Positions 36,674-46,023 of a stretch of 64,000 nt of DNA are shown piece after piece. The stretch's first letter is position 1, and every line of letters begins with the position of its first letter. The position numbers and the translations under genes were made by a program. The DNA comes from Campylobacter lanienae NCTC 13004 (GTDB lineage: Bacteria; Campylobacterota; Campylobacteria; Campylobacterales; Campylobacteraceae): positions 1,426,001 to 1,490,000 of the forward strand of contig NZ_CP015578.1 of assembly GCF_002139935.1 (NCBI RefSeq), written 5' to 3'. The notes under the pieces were generated by a model. That model saw only the letters and a list, made by a program, of their open reading frames with translations, was not told the DNA's origin and made no database searches.

Positions 36674-37540
36674 TTGAAAAATATAAGCGTAGCTCACTCG
36701 CCTGATGCGGATGATATATTTATGTATAGTGCGATAAATTTGGGCTGGGTTGGTAGTGAAATTTTGCGTTTTAGCTCTAAAGCTGATGATATAGAAACGC
36801 TTAATAAAAGTGCTTTAAGGGGTGAATTTGACGCTAGTGCGATTAGCTTTGGGCTATATCCATTTATATGGCAAGATTATGCGCTTTTGCGGACTGCTGT
36901 GAGCTTTGGTAATGGATATGGCCCAAAACTGATAAAGAAAAAAGGGGTTAATTTAAAGCCAAATTTCAAGGTTGCTTTGAGCGGCGAATATACCACAAAT
37001 GCGCTTTTATTTAAAATAGCTTATCCAAATGCTAGGGTGATTTATAAAAATTTTTTGGATATTGAGAGTGCTGTTTTAAGCGGAGAAGTCGATGCTGGGG
37101 TGCTGATACATGAGAGCATTTTGGAATTTAGTAGTGAGCTATGCGTGGAGCGTGAAATTTGGGATATTTGGTGCGAGCTTAGGGGAGATGAGAGCTTGCC
37201 TCTGCCACTTGGCGGAATGGCGATTAGAAGAAGTCTTCCGCTAACTGATGCGATAGAGTGCGAAAAAATCTTAACCAAAGCTGTTAAAATCGCATATGAT
37301 AATAAAAATTTGCTCTCTAAAATGCTTTTAGAGCGAAACTTAGTCCGTGTCGATGATAAAAAGCTTGAAATTTATCTAAATTTATACGCAAATGATAGCT
37401 CTATAAATATGGATGAAACACAGATAAAAGCCTTAAATAGGCTATTTGAGATTGGTTTTGAGCGTGGATTTTATAGTGCTTTGATAAAAGCTGAGCCAAA
37501 CTTCATCCCTAGTGAGTATCTAAAAAGTAGGATAAGCTAA
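36674..37540 (+). CDS. mqnD: 1,4-dihydroxy-6-naphthoate synthase (futalosine menaquinone pathway)
   Basis: Periplasmic-binding-protein-like fold enzyme that makes the naphthoate ring of menaquinone from cyclic dehypoxanthine futalosine. The N-terminal VAHSPDADDIFMY and GYGPKLIKKK fit the MqnD branch of the MqnA/MqnD family used by Campylobacterota. 288 residues. Start is TTG behind AAAGGATAAA. The stop TAA directly abuts the fliQ ATG. Confidence 0.88.
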   Translation: MKNISVAHSPDADDIFMYSAINLGWVGSEILRFSSKADDIETLNKSALRGEFDASAISFGLYPFIWQDYALLRTAVSFGNGYGPKLIKKKGVNLKPNFKVALSGEYTTNALLFKIAYPNARVIYKNFLDIESAVLSGEVDAGVLIHESILEFSSELCVEREIWDIWCELRGDESLPLPLGGMAIRRSLPLTDAIECEKILTKAVKIAYDNKNLLSKMLLERNLVRVDDKKLEIYLNLYANDSSINMDETQIKALNRLFEIGFERGFYSALIKAEPNFIPSEYLKSRIS

Positions 37541-37807
37541 ATGCAAGGCGATCTAATCGGTCTTGGGGTTGAGACCTTTAAACTAGCTTTATTAATCAGC
37601 CTTCCGATGCTAATGGCTGGGCTAATCGCTGGGCTATTAATTAGCATATTTCAAGCTACAACGCAGATAAATGAGATGACGCTAAGCTTTGTCCCTAAGA
37701 TAATTTTGGTCGTTATAGTGATTATATTTTTAATGCCTTGGATGATGAGCCAGATGATTGATTTTACGGAGCGAATTTTAAATATGATACCGACTTTTAT
37801 ACAATGA
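37541..37807 (+). CDS. fliQ: Flagellar export apparatus protein FliQ
   Basis: 88-residue inner-membrane component of the type III flagellar export gate with two transmembrane helices. The motif PMLMAGLIAGLLISIFQATTQ is the family signature. Lies between mqnD and murB, with no gap before and a 4-base ATGA overlap after, an arrangement of unrelated functions in one operon. Confidence 0.95.
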   Translation: MQGDLIGLGVETFKLALLISLPMLMAGLIAGLLISIFQATTQINEMTLSFVPKIILVVIVIIFLMPWMMSQMIDFTERILNMIPTFIQ

Positions 37808-38565
37808 AGATTGATTTTAGCAAGTATAGCTCTGTGAAAATCGGCGGAATTTTTGAAGTTGAGCTTATAGATGAGACTATCGAGTTTGATGGAGTGATGA
37901 TAGGTGGAGCAAATAATATTTTAATATCGCCAAATCCGCCTAAAATGGGGATATTAGGCTCTAAATTTGACTATATAAAGCTTGAAAATGGAGTATTAAA
38001 AATCGGCGCTAAAACAAGTAGCGCAAAAATATATAAATTCACCAAAGATAATAATCTAGGTGGCTTTGAGTTTATCAAGAAAATCCCCGGAACGCTTGGG
38101 GGATTAATCACCATGAATGCTGGAGTCAAAGAGTATGAGATAGGTGCGAGATTAAAATCCATATCCACTTCAAAAGGGATCAAGCATCGCAATGAGTGCG
38201 GATTTGGCTATAGGCGCTCAAATATCGATGGCGTGATATTTGAAGCGAGTTTTGATATTAAGGGTGAGTTTGATAATGAGCTAAGTAATTATCTAAACCA
38301 AAAAAGATCTAATCAACCAAAGGGCGCTAGCTTTGGCTCATGCTTTGCTAATCCAAGTGGCGATCACGCCGGTAGGCTCATAGAGGCTGCGGGATTAAAG
38401 GGATTTAGAATCGGCGGATGTGGATTTAGCGAGATTCACGCTAATTTTTTGATAAATTATGGTGGTGGGAGCTTTGAAGATGCCTTAAATCTTATAAATT
38501 TAGCCAAAGAGCGAGTTTATGAGCTTTTTGGGATTAGATTAAGGTGTGAGGTCGTTATCTTATAA
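37804..38565 (+). CDS. murB: UDP-N-acetylenolpyruvoylglucosamine reductase
   Basis: Flavoprotein that makes UDP-MurNAc for peptidoglycan. GGANNILISPNPP, the FAD-binding IPGTLGGLITMNAG, FGYRRSN, and PKGASFGSCFANPSGDHAG with the catalytic Ser region are visible. 253 residues, a short type-II-like form. Convergent with pldA, overlapping it by 11 bases at the 3' ends. Confidence 0.95.
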   Translation: MKIDFSKYSSVKIGGIFEVELIDETIEFDGVMIGGANNILISPNPPKMGILGSKFDYIKLENGVLKIGAKTSSAKIYKFTKDNNLGGFEFIKKIPGTLGGLITMNAGVKEYEIGARLKSISTSKGIKHRNECGFGYRRSNIDGVIFEASFDIKGEFDNELSNYLNQKRSNQPKGASFGSCFANPSGDHAGRLIEAAGLKGFRIGGCGFSEIHANFLINYGGGSFEDALNLINLAKERVYELFGIRLRCEVVIL

Positions 38566-39481
38566 AGGCTATACCTAAATTTATAGAGTTTTGGTATCTA
38601 TCATAGCTTTGAAGGCTCTTAGAATAACCGCTAAATCCAGATAGATATAGATAAAATCCATTTTTGATAGGGTATAAATAGCCTAATTCTAATGAGCTTT
38701 TATTGGTTTTGTCAAATTTAAGATTATTTGTAAAAACTGCTTGAAAAATCGCACCATTATCCATATTGTATTTTAAATTTATATCGCCTCTGCCTTTGTA
38801 ATTTTGGATATTTGGGTTATCATCTTTGTTATCGGGGATTCTTTGGAATAATCTTGGGGTGATAGTAAGTTTATCAAACTCAAACTCACTAGCGATATAT
38901 AGCCTATTCCATGATCTTGACAACTCATCATCTTTGCCATTAGAATCGTGTAAAAAGCCAAATTTAAGATTAATTAAATTTCGGTATTTAAGCGGAAATT
39001 CTACAAACAACTCTGGCCGATAATTCGTCTCATAAAATGGCGCCGAATCCGCATACAAATCCCACCACGAAATTTGTGTATAAGCAAAATAATACTTCTC
39101 ATTAAATCCCAAAATATCATCAAAAATCAGCTTTTTCAAGCTTATTTGGAATTGGCTTGAAATATCCTTTTTAAAGCTATTTGGACTAGAATATGATAAC
39201 GGCATAAAGTAGTTAATATCATAAGTGCTAATCCCCCAAAATAGCTCACTATCTTGAGCCATTTCATCGCTTGGTTTTTGCTGAAAATCGGCGGTTAAAT
39301 CTTGCGATTTTGGTTCATTATTTATATTTAGTGATTTTTGGGCTGCGAGCTTGTAATATTTAAGCGCATTTTCCATATCGCCCTTAGATTCGAATTCAAG
39401 TGCTTTTTGATATAGCTTATCAGCTCCAAAAGCAAAATTAAATAAAATTAGAGCTATAAAGCTTAGCTTTTTCATAATCAT
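38555..39481 (-). CDS. pldA: Outer-membrane phospholipase A1
   Basis: Beta-barrel phospholipase in the outer membrane. Signal peptide, then an OMPLA barrel with YFAYTQISWWDLYADSAPF and the active-site stretch GFLHDSNGKDDELSRSWNR containing the His-Ser pair and the later Asn. The C-terminal strand ends in a Phe-rich IAFIR. The N-terminal mature part holds a short helical repeat-like segment (YQKALEFESKGDMENALKYY). 308 residues; start region overlaps the mobA 3' end by 44 bases. Confidence 0.94.
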   Translation of the reverse strand: MIMKKLSFIALILFNFAFGADKLYQKALEFESKGDMENALKYYKLAAQKSLNINNEPKSQDLTADFQQKPSDEMAQDSELFWGISTYDINYFMPLSYSSPNSFKKDISSQFQISLKKLIFDDILGFNEKYYFAYTQISWWDLYADSAPFYETNYRPELFVEFPLKYRNLINLKFGFLHDSNGKDDELSRSWNRLYIASEFEFDKLTITPRLFQRIPDNKDDNPNIQNYKGRGDINLKYNMDNGAIFQAVFTNNLKFDKTNKSSLELGYLYPIKNGFYLYLSGFSGYSKSLQSYDRYQNSINLGIAFIR

Positions 39482-39995
39482 CTTTGGTATTTATATTAAA
39501 AAATTGCTTAGAATTTTCAAATTTAATACTCTTAAATTCAGATCTTTTAGCTAAATTTGATAGCCTCAAATCCCCATTTTGGATCATCTGCCTAGCCACT
39601 GGGGCAATTTTAGGGTGATAAAATCCGCATAAATAGTGTAGATGCTCCCCATCACTAGCTAAGGTTACTAGGCTATTTGAATTTGATAACTCATATATTG
39701 TTTTAGCCTCTATCAAAGGCGTGTCAGCTGCTATTATAAATACTGGATCATTATAGTATTTATCCAAATTTGCTATCACAAAAATCGGTGCAAACTCCGC
39801 AAAATCATCTACCAAAACAGGCAAAGGCGGCCTAAATTTCTCACCCTTGGCCGCCACCTTAACCTCATCAAAAATAGCATTTAATCTAAAAAACAAAAAA
39901 TGTGTAATACTAGCAAAACCACCAAACTCTAGCGTAGTCTTATCCACGCCCATTCTAGAGCTTTTGCCCCCTGCTAGTATCAGAGCATTTTTCAC
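39438..39995 (-). CDS. mobA: Molybdenum cofactor guanylyltransferase
   Basis: Attaches GMP to molybdopterin to form the bis-MGD cofactor of anaerobic oxidoreductases. The nucleotide-binding start LAGGKSSRMGVDKTTLEFGG is diagnostic; IIAADTPLIEAKTI follows. 185 residues. Starts one base after the leuC stop. MoaD/MoaE of the same pathway lie 2.7 kb away on the other strand. Confidence 0.93.
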   Translation of the reverse strand: MKNALILAGGKSSRMGVDKTTLEFGGFASITHFLFFRLNAIFDEVKVAAKGEKFRPPLPVLVDDFAEFAPIFVIANLDKYYNDPVFIIAADTPLIEAKTIYELSNSNSLVTLASDGEHLHYLCGFYHPKIAPVARQMIQNGDLRLSNLAKRSEFKSIKFENSKQFFNINTKDDYEKAKLYSSNFI

Positions 39996-39996
39996 C

Positions 39997-41262
39997 TTAT
40001 ATATCTCTAGGATCTACGATTTTACCGGCTATTGCACTTGCTGCTGCTACGGCTGAATTGGCTAGATAGACCTCACTAGTCCTATCGCCCATTCTGCCTA
40101 CAAAGTTTCTATTTGTCGTGCTGATACATCTCTCACCAGCACCCAAAATCCCCATATATCCGCCAAGACAAGCCCCACAAGTAGGATTGCTAACTACTGC
40201 TCCAGTTTCTACAAATATATCCATTAAACCCTCTTTTTGTGCTGCTAGGGCGATTTTTTGCGTTGCGGGGGTGATTATAAGTCTTGTGTGTTTTGCTACC
40301 TTTTTGCCTTTTAGGATTTTTGCTGCGATGCGTAAATCACTCAAACGGCCATTTGTACAGCTACCGATGAAGGCTTGATCTATCTTGATATCATCTTTAA
40401 CGGCTTGGCTTACGCTTTTGCCATTACTTGGCAAAAATGGATATGCTATGACTGGCTCTAGCTTGCTAACATCTATTCTTATGATTTTTTCATAGTTTGC
40501 CCCATCATCACTATAATGAATTTTTGGCTCACTTCTTAAATTTACCTTGCTCAAAAACTCTCTAGTGATATCATCAACTGCGATTATACCACTTTTACCA
40601 CCGGCTTCAATAGCCATATTACAAAGGCTAAATCTACTATCCATATCTAGATATCCTATCCCATCACCTGTGAATTCAAGTGCCTTATACAAAGCCCCAT
40701 CCACGCCTATTTGGCGGATAACTTCTAGTATCAGATCCTTACCATATATATGCTCTGCTGGCTTACCGATAAACTCAACTTTGATTGTAGAAGGCACCTT
40801 AAACCAGTTTTTGCCTGTTATCATCGCATATGCTAAATCTGTGCTTCCCATTCCTGTACTAAAAGCACCGATCGCACCATGAGTACAGGTATGAGAGTCA
40901 GCGCCTATAATCACATCGCCTGGGACTACAAGGCCTTTTTCAGGTATCAAAGCGTGCTCTATACCCATATCCTTCTCATCAAAGAAATTTGGCAAATCAT
41001 GCTCATAGGCAAAATCCCTACTAATCTTAGCTTGATTTGCGCTCATTATATCCTTTGCTGGGATATAATGATCCATTACTATCGCAAATCCTTTTGGGTT
41101 GGCAAGTTTTTTAGCACCGCTCTCTTTGAAGGCTTTTATAGAAATTGGCGTGGTAATATCGTTGCCTATAACCATATCTATATTGCTCTCTACTATCTGC
41201 CCTGCAAAAACCTCTTTGCCTACATGTTCGCTAAAAATTTTTTCTGTTATTGTCTGTTTCAT
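39997..41262 (-). CDS. leuC: 3-isopropylmalate dehydratase large subunit
   Basis: Fe-S aconitase-family subunit of leucine biosynthesis. ADSHTCTHGAIGAFSTGMGS, IGSCTNGRLSDLR and NPTCGACLGGYMG (cluster cysteines) are intact. At 421 residues it is the compact LeuC/HacA type. leuD does not follow; instead mobA begins one base after. Divergent from the NFACT gene across a 69-base interval. Confidence 0.93.
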   Translation of the reverse strand: MKQTITEKIFSEHVGKEVFAGQIVESNIDMVIGNDITTPISIKAFKESGAKKLANPKGFAIVMDHYIPAKDIMSANQAKISRDFAYEHDLPNFFDEKDMGIEHALIPEKGLVVPGDVIIGADSHTCTHGAIGAFSTGMGSTDLAYAMITGKNWFKVPSTIKVEFIGKPAEHIYGKDLILEVIRQIGVDGALYKALEFTGDGIGYLDMDSRFSLCNMAIEAGGKSGIIAVDDITREFLSKVNLRSEPKIHYSDDGANYEKIIRIDVSKLEPVIAYPFLPSNGKSVSQAVKDDIKIDQAFIGSCTNGRLSDLRIAAKILKGKKVAKHTRLIITPATQKIALAAQKEGLMDIFVETGAVVSNPTCGACLGGYMGILGAGERCISTTNRNFVGRMGDRTSEVYLANSAVAAASAIAGKIVDPRDI

Positions 41263-41312
41263 AGCTTTTCCTTTGAGTTTTGACCAAATTTAAAGGCTAC
41301 ATTGTAGCAAAA

Positions 41313-41324
41313 TTTTGGTATAAT
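41313..41324 (+). promoter_or_regulatory. Extended -10 promoter of the NFACT gene
   Basis: TTTTGGTATAAT ends only seven bases before the ATG at 41332, placing transcription start at or next to the initiation codon (leaderless mRNA). Confidence 0.7.
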
Positions 41325-41331
41325 CGTGCTT

Positions 41332-42642
41332 ATGAAATATAAAATTTTAACCCAAATATCAGAGTTTTTGTCAAAATTTAATAAAATTTCAACCATAAAA
41401 AGAGTTGGCGATTTGATGATTGCTATTAAATTTGATGGTAATTATGAGCTTATATTTGATTTAAATAAATCCCACTCATCCATCTATAAAAGCGATCAAA
41501 TTCAGATAAAAGAGTATAAAGCACCCTTTGATATCTTGCTTAAAAAACGGCTAAATTCGGCCAAAATCCTAAGCATAAAAACCCTACCAAACAATAGAAT
41601 ACTCGCTATCAAAGCAACTCTTAGTGGCTCGTATAAAGAGATTACTACTACTATTTATTTGGAATTTACAGGGCGATTTACCAATGCGATAATTTGTGAT
41701 GAAAATGGAGTGATATTAGAGGCGTTACACCACTTTGATAACGATACAAGAAGCATAAAAGTCGGTAAAATTTTAACCCCGCTTGATGAGTTTGAGATAA
41801 GAGAGAAGCCAAGTGAGATTATAGAGAATTTTGATAACTATTTTATAGATGAATTTCACAAAATCACACTTCAAAATCTCAATCAAATAAAAGCAAATAA
41901 AATAGCAAATTTAGATAGAAAAATCGAGCTTTTAAATAGCAATTTAGCCACCTTAGAAACTAAAGAAAATTTAGAAAATAGAGCCAAAGAGCTAAACAAA
42001 ATAGCAAATTTAATAATATCAAATTTACATAATTTAAATGATTATGATCGCAAGCTAAATCTCATAGATTATGATGGAAATAGCATAAATTTCACTATCG
42101 ATACCCAACCCAAAATAGCTGCTAATGAGCTATTTAAAACTAGCAAAAAATTGAGACAAAAAGCAAATAATATTGAAATTCAAAAAGAGAATTTGATAAC
42201 CAAATTAGAGTTTTTAAACTCCTTAAAAAATGCGATAAACTCAAGCAATGATATGAGTGAAATAGAGATTTTATCACCTAAAAAACAAAACCAAAAAAAT
42301 GAAAATAAATTTAGCGATTTGGTAGAAAATTTCTATATCAATGGCTACAAAATCAGTCTTGGAAAAAGCCAAAAAGGAAATGAATTTTTGCTTAAAAATG
42401 CCAAAAAAGATGACTTTTGGTTTCATCTAAAAGACCGCCCAAGCGCTCACATAATTGTCAAATCAAACAAACAAAACTTAAGCGATGAAGTGATATTATT
42501 CGCAGCTAGAATTTGTGTGAAATTTAGCACCAAATCAGCTGGAGTTTATGAGGTCGATTTCACCAAAAGGCAAAATCTCAAAATCCAAAATGGAGCCTTT
42601 GTAAATTATACAAATTACAAAACTATAGCAATTCAAATTTAA
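41332..42642 (+). CDS. NFACT/RqcH-family ribosome quality control protein
   Basis: Formerly called fibronectin/fibrinogen-binding protein. An NFACT-N domain (YKEITTTIYLEFTGRF, DNDTRSIKVGKI), a central helical coiled-coil region and a C-terminal NFACT-R domain (DDFWFHLKDRPSAHIIVKS) are seen in 436 residues. RqcH homologues bind 60S/50S-nascent-chain-tRNA complexes and add alanine tails; that role here is inferred. Start chosen at ATG 41332 since the GTG six bases earlier lies between promoter and likely transcription start. No ribosome site. Confidence 0.88.
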   Translation: MKYKILTQISEFLSKFNKISTIKRVGDLMIAIKFDGNYELIFDLNKSHSSIYKSDQIQIKEYKAPFDILLKKRLNSAKILSIKTLPNNRILAIKATLSGSYKEITTTIYLEFTGRFTNAIICDENGVILEALHHFDNDTRSIKVGKILTPLDEFEIREKPSEIIENFDNYFIDEFHKITLQNLNQIKANKIANLDRKIELLNSNLATLETKENLENRAKELNKIANLIISNLHNLNDYDRKLNLIDYDGNSINFTIDTQPKIAANELFKTSKKLRQKANNIEIQKENLITKLEFLNSLKNAINSSNDMSEIEILSPKKQNQKNENKFSDLVENFYINGYKISLGKSQKGNEFLLKNAKKDDFWFHLKDRPSAHIIVKSNKQNLSDEVILFAARICVKFSTKSAGVYEVDFTKRQNLKIQNGAFVNYTNYKTIAIQI

Positions 42643-42651
42643 AGGATAATA

Positions 42652-42873
42652 ATGGTAAAAGTGGAATTCCTAGGGCCAATTGGCGTTGATGCGATGGAGC
42701 TAGATGCTAAAAATTTAGCTGAGTTAAAAGAAATTTTATCTCAAAATACTCAAATTTCAAAGTGGCTAGAGCTCTGCGCTGTATCCCTAAATGATGAGAT
42801 AGTAAATGATATCAATCAAGAGCTAAAAACCGGCGATAAAATCTCGATTTTACCACCGGTTTGTGGGGGTTAA
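42652..42873 (+). CDS. moaD: Molybdopterin synthase sulfur carrier subunit
   Basis: 73-residue ubiquitin-like protein ending in the functional Gly-Gly (PPVCGG), which carries the thiocarboxylate sulfur. AAAGGATAATA ribosome site. Directly followed by moaE. Confidence 0.94.
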   Translation: MVKVEFLGPIGVDAMELDAKNLAELKEILSQNTQISKWLELCAVSLNDEIVNDINQELKTGDKISILPPVCGG

Positions 42874-42874
42874 A

Positions 42875-43309
42875 ATGGAGCTATATGATGGCGCTTTAGA
42901 TGCTAATGAGATCACAAGTCGCTGGTATAATGATAATAGGCTAAAAAATTATGGCGCCATTATAAGCTTTGTAGGCGTGGTGCGTGATGAGGGCGGTATA
43001 GATGGGCTTAGCTTTGATCTATATGAGCCGATTTTAAAAGCGTGGTTTGATCGTTGGCAAGAAATAGCAAAATCCCAAAATGCCATAATCTTAATGGCTC
43101 ATAGCAAAGGCGATGTAGCGATCCATAAATCAAGCTTTATAGCTGGGGTTTGTAGCCCAAAAAGAAATGTTGCTTTAAAGCTTATAAATGAATTTGTAGA
43201 AGATTTTAAGGCTAATGCGCCGATATGGAAGTATGATTTGGTAGGGGATGAGCGAATTTATGCTCTTGATAGAAGCCAAAAATTGCCAAATGCTGGCATT
43301 TTGGCCTAA
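42875..43309 (+). CDS. moaE: Molybdopterin synthase catalytic subunit
   Basis: Converts precursor Z to molybdopterin with MoaD. IISFVGVVRDE, the Tyr-Glu-Pro stretch FDLYEPILKAW, and KRNVALKLINEFVEDFKANAPIWKYDLV match the family. Start at ATG 42875, one base after the moaD stop; an in-frame GTG at 42863 lies within moaD and is unlikely. Confidence 0.94.
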   Translation: MELYDGALDANEITSRWYNDNRLKNYGAIISFVGVVRDEGGIDGLSFDLYEPILKAWFDRWQEIAKSQNAIILMAHSKGDVAIHKSSFIAGVCSPKRNVALKLINEFVEDFKANAPIWKYDLVGDERIYALDRSQKLPNAGILA

Positions 43310-43329
43310 ATTTCAATGAAAGGATAAAA

Positions 43330-44325
43330 TTGAGATTTAATCTAGTTGAAGTGGCTAGTTTTGTGATTATCATCAGCGGGCTAAGTCTAGCTAGTTCTAT
43401 CGTGGTGCCGTTTTTGCTCGCTGTTTTTATCGCTATTATTGTCTATCCGATTTTGGAGATGATGAGCAAAATTCATATTAATCGCTTTTTTGCTTTTATA
43501 ATTTTAATTGGAATTTGTGGTAGTGGGCTTTGGTTTTTAGGCAATGTTATAGCTGGGGCGATTGTGCAATTTAGCACCGATTTGCCACTATATAAGGCCA
43601 AAATCGATATCTTTATAGATAACCTTATAATCTATGCTAAAGATCAAGCAGATATCGATATAAGCAACAATCTATTAAGCTTTATCAACCTTGACAAGCT
43701 CATTATCACAACCTCAAATTTACTTCTTCAAACAGGAAGCTTAGTCACGCAATCATTTTTGGTCTTTTTGCTTTTAGCATTTATACTATTTGAATCTCAA
43801 ATTTTTAAACAAAAGGTGGAGTATTTTGCTATCAAAGACCCATCAGCGCTACATATCGCAAATACTTTTATATCAAATTTAAAACGATATCTCGCTATCA
43901 AAACTATCTCATCCATCGCTACTGGTGTGATAGTGTGGGGGTTTTTGATTCTTTTTGATGTGCCTCACGCCTTGCTTTGGGCGGTTTTGGCTTTTATCTT
44001 AAACTATATCCCAACAATCGGCTCTATCATAGCAGCGATTCCAGCGCTATTGGTTAGCTTAGCTGTCAATGATATAAGTACGACTTTATGGCTAACGCTA
44101 ATCTATTTAGTAGTCAATATCTCTATTGGGAATTTCATAGAGCCTAGATTTTTAGGCAAGGGGCTTGGGATATCAACGCTTGTTGTGATTTTGAGCCTCT
44201 TATTTTGGGGATTTATCTTTGGAATCGGCGGGATGTTTTTAGCCGTGCCGCTAACTATGAGTATCAAAATCGCCCTAGACGCCAACCCTAGAACTAAATT
44301 TATATCAATTTTATTAAGCAATTAG
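43330..44325 (+). CDS. AI-2E family (PerM/YdiK-like) permease
   Basis: Inner-membrane protein of 331 residues with about eight helices. N-terminal pair VVPFLLAVFIAIIVYP and the C-terminal LNYIPTIGSIIAAIPALL and EPRFLGKGLGIS blocks are the family signature. Transport substrate is not settled for this family. TTG start behind AAAGGATAAAA, 20 bases after moaE. Confidence 0.9.
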   Translation: MRFNLVEVASFVIIISGLSLASSIVVPFLLAVFIAIIVYPILEMMSKIHINRFFAFIILIGICGSGLWFLGNVIAGAIVQFSTDLPLYKAKIDIFIDNLIIYAKDQADIDISNNLLSFINLDKLIITTSNLLLQTGSLVTQSFLVFLLLAFILFESQIFKQKVEYFAIKDPSALHIANTFISNLKRYLAIKTISSIATGVIVWGFLILFDVPHALLWAVLAFILNYIPTIGSIIAAIPALLVSLAVNDISTTLWLTLIYLVVNISIGNFIEPRFLGKGLGISTLVVILSLLFWGFIFGIGGMFLAVPLTMSIKIALDANPRTKFISILLSN

Positions 44326-44427
44326 CCCCTAAATTCAGCTATTTATGGCTTAATTTAAACTAAATTTAATTTTATTTTATATTTTTTCTATTTAAAAATA
44401 TAAAATAAATCTAGCAAATTTATCGTA

Positions 44428-44433
44428 TATAAT
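44428..44433 (+). promoter_or_regulatory. -10 element for aspA-dcuA
   Basis: TATAAT in CGTATATAATAAAT, with a leader of about 120 bases before aspA; the whole leader is AT-rich. Confidence 0.45.
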
Positions 44434-44529
44434 AAATTTATAAATAAATTTAAATTCCTACAAATTCGCTATTTAGGCTATTTGCTGGGATTTTAAAATG
44501 ATATTAAGTTACAAATCGTTAAAATTCTA

Positions 44530-44549
44530 TTTGAAACATTTATTTCAAA
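44530..44549 (+). promoter_or_regulatory. Inverted repeat overlapping the aspA ribosome site
   Basis: TTTGAAA-CATTTA-TTTCAAA; the right arm runs into AAAGGAG, so folding could mask the ribosome site or the DNA could bind a dimeric regulator. Confidence 0.5.
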
Positions 44550-44558
44550 GGAGAGACA

Positions 44559-45962
44559 ATGGGTACAAGAAAAGAGCACGATTTTATCGGCGAATTAGAA
44601 ATTAGCGATGATGTTTATTACGGCGTCCAAACATTTAGAGCCGTTGAAAACTTCAACATATCTCATGACAGATTAAAAAACTTCCCTAGATTTGTGCGCG
44701 CTATCACAAGAGTTAAAAAAGCAGCCGCAATGGCAAACCGAGAATTAGGCCTTTTGGATCAAGAAAAAGAAGGCGCTATCATCGCAGCTTGCGACAAAAT
44801 TCTAGCTGGTGGATACTATGATCAATTTGTAGTAGATATGATCCAAGGTGGTGCTGGTACTTCAACCAACATGAACGCAAACGAAGTTATAGCCAATATC
44901 GCTTTAGAGCATTTAGGCCACAAAAAAGGTGAATATCAATATCTTCATCCAAATGATCATGTAAATTTAAGCCAAAGCACCAATGACGCTTATCCAACAG
45001 CACTTCACCTAGCACTTCACGACTATTTGACAGATTTAGCCACAGCTATGGAGTATCTCAAAAAAGCTTACGAGAGAAAAGCTGAAGAATTTAAAAATGT
45101 ATTAAAAATGGGTAGAACTCAACTTCAAGATGCGGTGCCTATGACTTTAGGGCGTGAGTTTAAAACATTTGCCGTAATGATAGGCGAAGATATCGAGAGA
45201 ATTCTAGAAGTTAGAAAACTTGTATTAGAAGTCAATTTAGGCGGTACCGCTATCGGTACAGGTATCAACTCTCACCCAGATTATCCAAAAGTAGTAGAGA
45301 AAAAATTAAGAGAAGTTACAGGTCATGAGTATAAAGTAGCTGAAGACTTAATAGAAGCTACACAAGATACAGGCGTATATGTCCAAATTTCTGGTGTTTT
45401 AAAAAGGGTAGCTACTAAATTATCAAAAGTTTGTAATGACTTAAGACTTCTAAGCTCAGGTCCAAAATGTGGCTTAAATGAGATAAATTTACCAAAAATG
45501 CAACCAGGTAGCTCTATCATGCCAGGCAAGGTAAATCCTGTAATCCCTGAAGTGGTAAATCAAGTTTGCTACTCTGTAATCGGCTCTGATGTTACTGTTA
45601 CATTCGCTTGCGAAGGTGGTCAATTACAATTAAATGTCTTTGAACCAGTTGTAGCATATAGTCTATTTAACTCAATTATCATGCTTGAAAAAGCCATGAA
45701 AACTCTAGCTGACAAATGTATAGATGGAATTACAGCTAATGAGAAAATTTGTAGCGATTTTGTCTATAACTCTATTGGTATTGTTACAGCTTTCAACCCA
45801 TATATCGGCTACGAAAAATCAGCTAGCATAGCCAAAGAAGCCCTACAAACAGGCAAAAGCGTAGCAGATATCTGCTTAGAGCGTGGCTATCTAACCAAAG
45901 AAGAGATTGATAAAATCTTAACACCTGCTAATATGCTTAACCCACATATGGGCGAAAAATAA
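44559..45962 (+). CDS. aspA: Aspartate ammonia-lyase
   Basis: Converts aspartate to fumarate plus ammonia, feeding respiration. N-terminal KEHDFIGELEISDDVYYGVQ, QGGAGTSTNMNANEVIAN and the superfamily signature GSSIMPGKVNPVIPEV are intact; 467 residues. RBS AAAGGAG. Followed 61 bases later by dcuA, the standard aspartate/succinate pairing. Start region overlaps a palindrome. Confidence 0.96.
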   Translation: MGTRKEHDFIGELEISDDVYYGVQTFRAVENFNISHDRLKNFPRFVRAITRVKKAAAMANRELGLLDQEKEGAIIAACDKILAGGYYDQFVVDMIQGGAGTSTNMNANEVIANIALEHLGHKKGEYQYLHPNDHVNLSQSTNDAYPTALHLALHDYLTDLATAMEYLKKAYERKAEEFKNVLKMGRTQLQDAVPMTLGREFKTFAVMIGEDIERILEVRKLVLEVNLGGTAIGTGINSHPDYPKVVEKKLREVTGHEYKVAEDLIEATQDTGVYVQISGVLKRVATKLSKVCNDLRLLSSGPKCGLNEINLPKMQPGSSIMPGKVNPVIPEVVNQVCYSVIGSDVTVTFACEGGQLQLNVFEPVVAYSLFNSIIMLEKAMKTLADKCIDGITANEKICSDFVYNSIGIVTAFNPYIGYEKSASIAKEALQTGKSVADICLERGYLTKEEIDKILTPANMLNPHMGEK

Positions 45963-46023
45963 TATTAAATTTAAACTCAAAATCTGCTAGGCTTACCTAG
46001 CAGATCAAATATAAGGAGAATCT

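Noticed and set aside
39997-41262. Homoaconitase or aconitase in place of LeuC
   Set aside because: Length (421) and motifs fit the compact LeuC type; a neighbouring leuD is absent, which lowers but does not remove confidence.
44530-44549. FNR/CRP-type site upstream of aspA
   Set aside because: TTGA and TCAA half-sites are ten bases apart rather than six, and the position over the ribosome site does not suit activation.
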